Shown piece after piece: positions 11,601-23,600 of a stretch of DNA of 24,484 nt. Source of the DNA: Kipferlia bialata (taxonomy: Eukaryota; Fornicata); the NCBI GenBank assembly GCA_003568945.1, contig BDIP01000226.1:1-24484 (forward strand), in the 5' to 3' direction. The notes under the pieces were generated by a model that was not told where the DNA came from, did no database searches, and was given only the letters and a program-made list of their open reading frames with translations. Numbering within the stretch: position 1 is the first letter of the stretch; each line of letters starts with the position of its first letter. The position numbers and the translations under genes were made by a program.

Positions 11601-14600
11601 TTGGTCTAGTAGTCACAGAGTTGTTTCTGGTTCATTCTCTACCTCTCACCCAGACACCCATTGTCTTTGGTCCACTCTTTCCGAGAGTCTGTATCCTCCA
11701 AGGACGCTACCGTTGTCTACCTGTCCCATCCAATGCTGCTCAACGAGAACCAGGTAGCTAGAACGTTCAGTCCTTTTATCTACACAGTGCATGTATAGTA
11801 TAGTTGTGTACTGACCCATTCTAACCACAGTGCCTATCTGGCGATGTCTCTGTGATTCAGAACACATCAGGGTATCTGGATCTTATCAGTGAGGGAGGGC
11901 AGGCTGTGGAGAGAGATAACGGGTCTGTGGCCATGGACGATGACGACACCGAAGGGTTTGGGCCCCGTAAGAGGTTAGTATACCTGCATCTACCTGCCAG
12001 TGAGCTGTCGTGTGTATACTCGTAACCGATTTGGGGTACCATATTCAACACTTCTCTCATTTAGGACCGGCGAGACCACACCTTCTTGCCCTGTCGGAGT
12101 GACGTATGTCCTGGTCAACATGGCCTTTGACCCAGACGGTACGGATAGACAGGAAAGTATTCATTATGAAGCTGTCTCTCACACCAGGTAGTGCCACAGG
12201 AGCTGTTCACCTGCAGCAAAGGGTGGCTGGCCTACTCAACAAGGATGGTGGTCGGGTCGTCACAGTCTTGCTTGCCACTCAGAGGATCACCCACAGCGCA
12301 CTGCAGGGGCCTAGTATTCAATTCAGAAAGGATATGATCAGGCAGAGCCAGTGGGTACGATATGATACATGCAGCCAGATTGTATACTAACTTCTATCAC
12401 CAGGTGTCTGGTTCTTGTCTCATCACCAGTACCCAAAGACCATTGAGACCATCACTGGAGTCTGTCCCAATACGACAGGTTGGTTAATGTACATGACATA
12501 TACACATGTTGCCAATTCAATGTATCTTAGAATATCTGATTCTAGCAACCGACCCCACTGTATTCTTTGTTGGAGCAGTGTCGAGGTTCTGCCAGGTGGG
12601 TCACCATTTATCACTTGGTATTTATACATTCCCGAAAAGAGCACATACTGGCTCATTAGTGTCACGTCTCATCCTATACAGCTTGCACCTCATATGGAAT
12701 ATAGTTCATCTGGATTGCCTCACCGATAGATGTTCATACACTTAACAGACCGCAACTACCTAGAGAGTGAGGGATCAGCTGTAACAGCACTTCTCTTTTG
12801 GCTCATGAGTGAGAGTGGCTTCGCAGAGATACTCCCGGTGGATGGAGAGGTGGACTGCAGCCCTGATTCTGATGGATACCAGAGATTCAGCGTAGGTATG
12901 ACTCTCGCCCCCGACCCCTCTCGATATGTACCAATTATGTATTTCCCCTTTTTCCCGCATATATTACAGGTCATTCACACACAGCGTCACCGAAGGCACT
13001 GGATCCATCAGTCTTTGGACTCCCCAACGTTGGTAGTGGGGTGAGAATTCAGTTGAAGTCAGAGTATCTGGCTGCCTGTGGGGGTGCTGAAGTCGACCGG
13101 CTAGTCAACCTGTTTGTTTGTGCCTTTTGTGTCACTTACAACGCCTTTAGTATCGTTAGTACCGTTCAGGTAAGAGATAATAGTAGCTATTCTTCATTGA
13201 CCATCGATTCCACAAGTAACTCTTCTGACCTGTTCAGGATGAGTTCAGCAGTGATATGTTTGACGAAGCTGTTGAAATGACCACTGTCGACTCAGCACTA
13301 GAGCAACTAAAGGTACGTCGGAGTGCATTTGTATATATATATGTATATATGAATATACCCAGAGAGATCACGCAGTCAATGTATACTGTCCATTCCTAAA
13401 CATACGTTCGGACCGTCAATAATTATCAGGCCGTGCACCCCGAGTTCAAGGGACTGCCAGAAGGCTACCTAGCGGACATTCTCACCAGTGTGGCCCCTGA
13501 GGTTAGTGGCATTGTAATGAGTGAACTGTTAGCAGCGTAAAACCCGCTAACTCTTAGCGCTTTGAGACCATTCGGTTTGACTCGGATGCTTTGGAGCTGA
13601 TCATAGAGCCATTGAGAGAGCCCATAGATACCAATGACTGGTGAGACTATGTTAGAGTGGCAGTAATTCTCTTCATGTCAAGTGACTACCTTCTCACTGA
13701 ACAGGTACTCCACCCACCCCAGATGGATGTTGACACCTCAACTGACCAACTGCAATGTGAGTCGGACTCTCTCTCTTGTCTAGTGGTAAGCGAAATAGTG
13801 TCGACTGCAGTTGAAGTGAGACTGTGATCTTTCTCTGACTTCCTAGGTGTGTTGCTGTCACTTAGTGGCTGCTGCATTTACATTCGGAGTACACATGATA
13901 GTCAACTCCCACATGGCGTCTGGGAAGACATGGCTGTTGTCATGTGCTCAGTTCCTGCTACCTAGCTTTTTGTCGTACATCAGAGAGGAGGTATGTCCAG
14001 TCATACTGGACCACATATGCCTAAACCTTGTATGTATGTTTTCTGATCAACAGGGAATAGGAAGACCGGGTGTTCCAGAGGAGTATGTGGCCACACTCAA
14101 CTGTGTGACCCTGTCTCCGGATGGGAACCTCATACCTCTCTTTGACCACGTATTGGGTAGACTATTTACACCGACCAACTCATTCTGATTCCATTGCTGG
14201 TCTGATACTATCGATATTGACTTGTCTGACCGTCAGCCCTATGCGTGGACATTCACTCGTCTGATCCTGGTGACCTAGCGTCGCACCCTCTGTACACCAG
14301 CATTGTAAGAGACAGATTGCTTGTATCCAGCTATTCTCTAAACCCCAGATTACTCACTGACGTCTAGGTATCAGGTGTGGTGGCAGTACCAGGAAAGGGG
14401 AAGGCCATTCCACTGAGAGCCCGCCCTGTAGGCAAGCAGGTGTCTCAATACCACGTAGCTTCCCATTCTTTACCCAAGGTGTATCTGCTGTGCCCCACCT
14501 AGCTGTGGAGCAGGGAGACGAGTTATGTCTGACAGCGGAGGCAAGGCTAAACGTCCATTACCATGGGCAGAGTATTTTTTACATAGAGCTTCAGTTTCAG

Positions 14601-17600
14601 CCCTGTCAGTATAGCGGTTATGTCTTCTCATTCCAGTTTGCAAAGAGCACCAACATATCTCTGATATGTGAGACACACTTTCCCTCAGACCAACTTGAGG
14701 CTTACGCCCCATTTGCTTTCGTTCTGAATGCAGGTTAAGTACAGTGTTCGATCCACCCTATGTGTTATGTATCAAGTATCGTCTCACGCAGGTGTGCTGG
14801 TCGACGACGAGCTCATCTCCTACTGCTGTGAGTGTCTGCCAATGGCTAAGGTATGTGTTTTGGTTGGTAACTGTTTATGCTCGTGTTGTTATAGAAATAA
14901 GGTATAGTAGTATCCGATATACCTTCGATGCCGTCTTTACACCAGACTATGAAGAGTCTCTTCCAGCCATATCTGCTGCCGTGGTTGAAGTACCAGTGTC
15001 AGATTGCCAATGTGTCCCCTTTGCATCTCCTACAGTGCATGCTGAGACAGGGACTGGTATCAACCAAGGAGGTACGAACACGGAGGATTTTTCACTCCCA
15101 TGGTCTTCTTCTGCACACTTTATGACACTTCGCGTATATCCTCACTTTCAGGACACCAGGATGTACCATACCAATCCTGTCAACATACTCACAGCTGTTG
15201 GAAGACTTACTGGACGGATAGCCACGTACGTAGATGGAGTATACAGATGCATTTTACGTAGTATCGTGATGTAGTGTTGCGGCTGATGTCTCATTCCAGG
15301 AGTGCCATGACCAACGAGATAGAGGAGAGGTTTCCAGAGATGCTGACTGATTTGTCGGTAGGAGTCTGAGTAGTTCCAACCATCTCCAACCCATTCAATG
15401 TCCACCCAGTATCATTTGGCATAGAGGCCACAAATATCATAACTCCCAGGATGCACTGCCCCTCTCTGACAGGGTCCTGGTGGACTATAATACAGCACCA
15501 AACAGCCCAGATAGGTAATGATATGGAGTCTGGAGACCACCACAACATATCGGTTCCAACCACAGCTGGTCTAACGTGCTGATCGGACTGTCTGGCGGGA
15601 CAGCTGCGTCACCGGCCCGGTCTTTCTACACAGGATGTGACTCTTTCAGCCCCGTACCAAACAAGGTAGCACAGTTGTAGACTTGTCGTGGGCGTTGAAC
15701 AGATACATTCGTCCTCTTAGTATTGTTGAAATGGTGCCCCCGACACCAGGAGTATCCCATGCAGGGTATATTGAGGGGCCTGGCTGGGATGTCTCCAGTT
15801 GCAGTACCGTCCCTGTTACAGGTGGGTGAGGCACCATCGAGGATGACTGAGATAGTATATATATGCTCTTTTGCGCTTCCAACATTTATGTGAGGTCACC
15901 AATCCCAGGTCTGTATGGAGGTAGAGTGCTGGCATGCTGTGAACAACACTGCAGCTCTATTAGAAGAGTCAGACGGGGACTACAACCTCTCAGACTGTCT
16001 CAAGTGCCTTCGTGTACCTGTTAGCTATCTCTGTATGTCAGGCCAGGACACCACTGATATGCAAACATTGAGGCATATGCTCTTCAGGACCCTACATTGC
16101 ACCGTAAACCTTCCGGCACTCGCTTCGGTCGGATACACCAAAGTGGTAAGTGTTCCCTGCTACGATTGTTACCACACAATAGTTGTGTGCCGTCTTATGT
16201 TTCCTTAGTGTTACTAACCCCTAGTGGTCCCGACAGCGTCAGAAGGCACGTCGGAAGTGGTCACGTCTGGATGGGGACGGTATCAGTACGGCCAAGGACG
16301 AGACTGAGTCCTGTGTCTCATCTAGGTCTAGGTATGTGACTTGTAGTTATGGTGACAACCAGGTTCCCACTCCCAATATGTTTGACACCACAGGCAGACA
16401 GCTGTGTCTCTGGCGAGGAGTGGCCGCAGTGGGGTCAGTAGCGCCAAGACTGGAACTGAGGCTGTTTTAGATGGTGCTACTGGGGTCACATTCTTTGGAG
16501 ATGCATTCGAGAAGTACCTTCCCAGGTACCACAGAGTGTTTGAGTTCTCGATCACTCTATCACGGTTTGTTAATGTCAGGCTTGTCATTGACATGAGTGT
16601 ACTGATCGATGGCCTTGGTGTTTCTGAGTCTCATGAGTCTCCTATCCAAATGGCAATCACTAGCATCATGAAGATGAGCACCTTTGAGACAAGGGTAGGG
16701 CTCATCACAGCGGGAATTCAACATTTTGAAAATGTCATTTTCCAATGTTAGATCAGCTCACCACAGTGTATAGCTCTTGTCAGGTTGGCAGTGGTGCTGT
16801 CCTGTGGGCTACCGCCCCAACTGGTTCTGCCTAGAGACTTGGAGACCACACATACAGGTAGGTCTTAGGAGCACGTGTCGCATATTGGTTAGTCAACAAT
16901 CTTCTAGTGCACCGCATAAGTCACAGCAGGTTGCACTATTCCGGCGTTGGCTGCTCCATACAAGGTATGGACAGTATTCTAATTATTGCGACTTCAACAA
17001 CAAGTGAGTATACATGGCCATCAGTCCTCTGATGAATATAGGTGTTCTCTGGGGGAGACGTGACTACTAGTATATCAACAAGGTTCACACCTTCCAAGAC
17101 CCTGTTCTCTAAGGTGCTGCTGCACATTCCTCAGCCGTTCTTGGACAGATGCCCGGCTCTCGAGGTACACTCTCTCTGACTATCTGACCCATACTGGTAC
17201 TATATCCCCAACTCATTTCAGCGTGTCGTCCATGCTCTCAATGTAGGGGCTTTCCCCCCTGTCTTCAGTTCAAGAGAGTCCGGTCAGGTGTGTTGTTCTA
17301 CGACATACGGGTAATGATGACCTGAGTGTTTTCAAATCAGTCAATGATTCAATTCGAAACTCTCAAACGAGTGTGGATGGACTAGCTTATCTCACCACAG
17401 ATTATCATGGTCCTTGGCGAGAAGTACAGTCTTCCCCAGCCAGATGCCAGTGTACTGACTATGAAGCTGGCCCAGCACCTGATTGTGGTGGTGACAGGGG
17501 ATACGCTGGAAAGAAAGTACTCAGGTGCGGTGTCCAACTGCTAAATGATACATTCGTGGTGAGGACTTACGTTAGGTATTACAAGTGGTGTCACTCCCTC

Positions 17601-20600
17601 ACCTGTCCAATGGCTGGCTGCCCATGTCCCATCAACCACTCAGTTCTTGGACCAGAGGTGAGTATATCATAAATTTGTAACTGTTGTATGGAGAGATACA
17701 ATATCTGCTATGTTGATAGGTGTACAATGTTTCACTCCAGATATGGTCAGAGCTCAGCCAGTGACATACCAGCTGGCCTCTTTAAGGTACGGATTATTAT
17801 TAACAGGAGGATTACACTCATTCTGTCGCCTACACTCGAGTCTATGTATGGGAGTGCCACAGACTGTAACTCCCAGGCTACTGTCTCTATGGCTATTCAG
17901 CTACACGATGTGGCTATTGAGCTCTATCCGGCAAGGACATACATGTTTGCTCAGGTCGGTTGTGTGTGTCTAATAATGATAAGACAAGTCCATACGGTCA
18001 TGCTACCCCTCATTCCCACCCCTCACTTTTAGTTGATGGAGTTCAGTGTAAAGGCTAGTGACTTTGTGTGGAGGCGCACCTTAGACGAGAGGGGCAAGTT
18101 ACTGGAAGTTCTCAAGGTATGTAATTATCTCTGCATTATCCACTGGATATCATTCATGTACATCAGACGTCCTAAGCATCAGTCTCTCTCTCGGTATGAG
18201 AGGCACCTTGCAACAGTCTCTGAGGGTTCAGTGATTGAGGCATCCTTGGCAGCTCGAATAGAGGAGATTCGGAAAGGTAACTATGCAGATATTGTCTGCC
18301 AATATGAAGTGTATATTGACATCAGCCATCGGACAGTTCCAGCTCCCAGACCCCAACAACCCTGAGGAGGCCAAGACCCTGGCCTTAAGGGGACCATCCA
18401 TTGCTGGCCTCCAGTTACTCACAGAGGTACCTTTGTGGACCTATATTCGCACCCTCCGCTCCGAAATTATTGATGAAATACCCCTAACCACTCAGGAGAT
18501 GTACGACCACCCAGAGATTGGAGTGTTTGGCTACGTGATATCAAGGGTGCAGGCTGTGAGTGGTCTTGACAGTCAGGACAAGTCTCACTCCCTCAACTCA
18601 TTCCTTGCGTCCCAGGCCTCCACCCCATACTACTTCATATACCCCCAGAAGGTACTTCATGTTTCCTGTTTTGCAAGATTCACAATGATTCCTATTTAGC
18701 TACTAAGAATCCCTAATTTTCCCAACCTAAGGTCCGGCGGTTCCTCTACATGTACCTGGGTCTCCTACCTAGTTGTGACACGGCAATGATGACATTCACT
18801 AGGGTATGTTTGTGTGCCCTTGTTCTAAATGCCATTCAGGATCAGAAGACACATCTTGGAGCCTACATTATGCTGACCCAAGGGCGTGTTTGTCATCTCC
18901 TGCTACCCGCACTCTGTCCTGATGGTCAACCATGAGAAGGCTGTCGACATTGTTCTGTGTCTAGAGATGTGGAGGGCAGGGCTGCTCAGCTCCCTGTCCA
19001 TCAACAGGACCAGTGAACACAACGCAGAGACTATCAAGATGGTATGTCCCAATGAGCGGTTTCCGATGCGTTTCACATGTTACTAACACTTAGGCCAAGT
19101 CCAGAGTCAGCTACCACTTGGTAGATGTATCCTCTCCCACAAGTGTGTTTGTGGTATCTCTGTCCAAGGCTCTGGGGGGCACGGGAGCGGTCATATTCCA
19201 CGGACCAGATGGTGAGTGTTCATTTGTCACCCTGTTGACACCTACTGATACTGATACTGATACATATACTGATTTCTCACTCCAAGGTGTCTGGAATGAG
19301 ACTGCTCTAGAGTATGTGCACCAGATCCTAGACCAGAGTGCCACAAAGGTCACCCGCGCAGGGCAGACCATGATATTTAAGGTTGGTGGAGCACTCATTA
19401 TATTCCATGTTTCAATCATGGTCTTAGCGGTCTGTGACACCCAGGACTCACACTGTCGTCTGAAGGCCCCTCTGCATAGTAGGAAGATATACCTATGTGG
19501 CCATAGAGACTTCATGACAGTTGAGGAGTCACCTGCCTTTGTGGTCAGGTATGTGCCATGTGGTTTGTACTGTAATTGATTGTTATACTTCCAACTGCAG
19601 GTGCTCCCCATTCAGGCCCACCGCTACACTGCACTTGATGAAGGTACTCGATGATGCCATGGAGGCCAATGGGGATGTGGGACCTCTCCGACAGGCAGCC
19701 GAGTATGAGGAGGACTCGCAACAGGTATACAAGTAACACGCTTACCACCAATGAGACATCTTACGAAAGGGTCGCATTGAGTTCTGGGCTGCTCTGGCAC
19801 GGCTGAGTGAGCTGTTCTCTTTGAAGCACAGAGGGGACACAGACTACATCAACCACGGGCTGAGACAGGAGGTGACTATACATGTGTAGTGGACAGTGTT
19901 TCTGACTATATGTTGAACTCTAACCCCAGAACAAGTTCCCTACTTACCACGGCAGATTCATGGGGTCATATGAGAAGCTCTGTATGCTGTGGACGGTGAC
20001 CGAGGTAACAATGAGTATCATAATATTTACTATAGTGTACTATATAGTATTGACTGCAGCATCTCATGGACAGGTTACCAATCGTCTCACTGCCCTCTAT
20101 AGAATGGTGCATCAGATGCTGTCCACATTCCCATCCCCACAGGTATCGATATTTGTGGTACATCAGCTGAAATGGGATTTCATTGTATAGTCGTACATGG
20201 CCTAGTCCGGAGTCTTTATCTAAAATCCAGATCCGCCAGTACCGTACCCTAGACGTTCAGCTCAAGTACCTGACCGGGGCTCTGAGCGACATCAGGAAGG
20301 AGAGAGACGTTCTAGAGATAGATACTGCAGTGGTGACAAGGGCGTTCCGCAATGCCACTGGGAGGATGCTGGCCGAGGCCTCTCAGTCTGCATACTCTGC
20401 GGCTGAGGCCATCATGGTGTGCATGGCATACCTCAACCTGGCCCTGGTTGCAGATGGTGCGTCATGGATACTGTATCATACTGCAGTTTCTTATCACAAA
20501 TTCCACTGTCGAAATTTTCAGGATACAAATCTCACTACAGAGTCTCTGAGTCCCCAGCAATTCATGATCTACAAGCACGTGTACGGACAAGACTGGGAGT

Positions 20601-23600
20601 CTCTGAGGGGCTGCTGCAACACAGAGCGGCTGCAGACGTTGCAGGTTGGTTGGCACAGGCATATGTTTACCTCTGTTCCAGACCAATTAGACTCACATCA
20701 GGAAGAGTACAGTGTGCTGGTGTCCAAGCTGAATGGCCACCCGAAGCTTCAGGGAGCAGTGGACAGACTGTTCCTGCTAGAGGCAGCAGGGCCTCTACTC
20801 GATGGGTTGTGTGCCTCTGTGCTAGGGAGTGAGTCCAACCTGGCAGCAGCTGCAGAGATCATCCTCACATGTGACGGGGCAATGCACGCCCTGGCAGGTG
20901 AGACTGGATATAATTTGGTATATACCAAGTGCCGCTGTTATCTCCTCTTCTATCCCTCTAACTCAGGTCTCGTTGGCAACACACCACGGCGGTCATTTGT
21001 GTTCGGACACACTTCAGTGTCCCACAACATATACATTGCCCCAGATCTCATCGGTATGATGTCTTCCTTTATTCTTCGGTAACAAGGAGTATTATCATAC
21101 TATCGATATCTCACACAGGGAGGACCCTCACTGATCTGAGTCTGTACCGGCTGATGCTGGTGCTCTCAGCACTCAACCCAGTTGGCTTCCTGTCAATAGC
21201 ATCAGCATCCACAAGGCATGACACTTGACTGAAATAAGTATTCAAATCCTTACTGACTAATCCTTAGAGCATCGAGTATGGGAACCCACGTTGAAGCCGT
21301 TGATAAGCATCCTCTGCATCCCCCAGTAGATGCTGTGTACTCTAAGGTATCAGCTCATATGGACATGATGAATGGGCGATTATTCTGTTGTCTTACTCAC
21401 ACTCCAGAGTATCTCCCAGAAGATTCCATTCTGGAGTGTGCTTCTGAGTCCTCATGTCAACACTCTTGTTGCCAGTGATGTCCCCTGTAGCTTCGTGGTC
21501 CTGTCATTCACCTCACAGACATACGCGGTATGTAAGTATTTGATACATGGAACTGTCTATAAGATGTAGGGCTGTCAGTCTCCAATGTCTTTGTGTGATG
21601 TCAGGAGGCTCTGGTCACTCGAGTGCTGTCTAGTATGGACATCATCCCCCTCTTCTCCCTGTATCCTGGGATGCCCCCATCTAGAGTGGCAGTCGTGCCA
21701 TTCCACTCCATAGCGGTACGGTATATACAGTGAGTGAAATAGCGGGAGCATCCTCAATATCATATACTCACCTTCAGCACCTGTCACCAGATGACCCAAC
21801 ACTGTTCCAACCGTGTAAGGTCATCCTTCTTGTGAATGAGAGCACTCCCTCGCACCAGTGGCCCCTTCTAGACTCGATTGTTAGACGCAGTCTCGGAGGG
21901 AGGTGCTTTGGGCTTCTGACACGACGGAGACCTGTGATGCTCAGTGCCAGCAGGGTGCCTCATGTTACTCTAGGTACTGTGCGAGAACGTTGATTTCATG
22001 TATATGCTGTATGTACGGTACATCGTGGCTTCTATCTCTCCTGACCCATAGCATCCCTCTCTCCGAGTCCCCACACATTATCAGCCTCTCCAGGCTGTGC
22101 CCCTTTTGTGTCCCCAGTCTTCAGCAACAACATGAGAAGGTACACACTTGACACACGTGTTTTGTCAAGTAACATTATTACTTGTGATACTGTAAGTTAC
22201 CGTGGTGATGGAGTCCTATGTAGCATCACGTATTGCAGCTGACGCTAGGTCTATATTAGGCTACATTCTGACTGTTGGTCTTCGGGAGAGTTACCCTGTG
22301 GCCGGACCGTCTGCAGGTGGACTATATGGATCATTTGTGTATGTGTATTAGTGGTAGTCCATCACTTCTTCTACAATTGTGTGTTGTCCATATCCTACCT
22401 GTCAGGTTTTGAGACAGACATCATACTGGAGCTGATTGTACGCCAGATCACCTCCTTGGCGTGTCTAGTTGCTCCGGAGGCGTCACAATTACTCGAAATG
22501 TGAGTGAGTATTGTACGCATTCAGAGATACAGAGTATCTGGGAGTTATCAAAGTACTACGAGAGTGTGTCTTTCTAATGGATATACTCACTTCTGACAAC
22601 CATTGGAGTACTCCAAAACACATCTGTATTTACCCCAGGTACTCCCGCCCCCTTCTGACCAGATCTTCCCTAGTACCATTCCCCAAGTATGTCCCCAAGG
22701 GGTCGTACAGGCTCACAAACGACTGGCACTACACGAGAGAGGCCAAGCAGGTGGGACAGGATGACGTCTGGTCCCCCATCTCAATTATGCACTTTACCCT
22801 CAGGCTTCCCTTCACAACACACTGAGTGACGTGTATGCAACTGTATGGTGGACAAGACAGGTATTCTTACACAACAGGTTACCTTGCGGAGTTCAGAAGA
22901 GATCGGTTTTTGTATGACTGAGTCAGTTATGATTGTTGCTGGCATTGTGTACGACTCATATTCTACATATATACATTGTTTAACTGACTTCCAGTTCCAC
23001 AGTCTGGACCAGAGACTGTTCTTTGGGAGACGTATTCAGCGGATGCTAAGAGGATACGGAGGTACCCTGATAAGTGAATGTACAATACCCTATTCAGGTG
23101 ATTTGTCACACAGTGTGTTACTGACTTCAGATATTGTGTGTTTCCAAGGGGCAACGTCCCTCCTCTATCCGCTGACCTGCACAATTCCTGGGGATTGCAA
23201 GGTAGTTGTTGGCTCCAAAAGGACGTGTTTGTGAACTCAATCTTGTTACTGCCTTTCGGCATATAATGCCCCCATGCTCCTTAACCCAGGAACTGTCCAT
23301 ATATGACAACCGCAACAGAGGGTCAGACCTGACCAGACAAGACTCTTTCCGGTCTCGGGCCCCATCCATGTCAAGGTATGATCGGTGATATTATCTACAT
23401 ATAGTGCTGTCCCATGTTGGTGCATCGATGTAAGAGTGCCCTCACGTAACACCCACTATAGGACCTCCATGTCCCACCGGTCCAACCATTCCTTTGCAGC
23501 GTCTCTGAATAGACCTCTTGGTAGACGCACAGTGTCCAAGCACAAGGCCCTCCCATCCATATGCAGTGGCAAGCAGAGCGTGTCTGGCAGCCAGGTATGG

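Noticed and set aside
19111-19611. 166-codon open frame on the - strand
   Set aside because: It spans four + strand exons and their introns, which join in phase and carry AAA5 landmarks; the - strand protein has no recognisable content.
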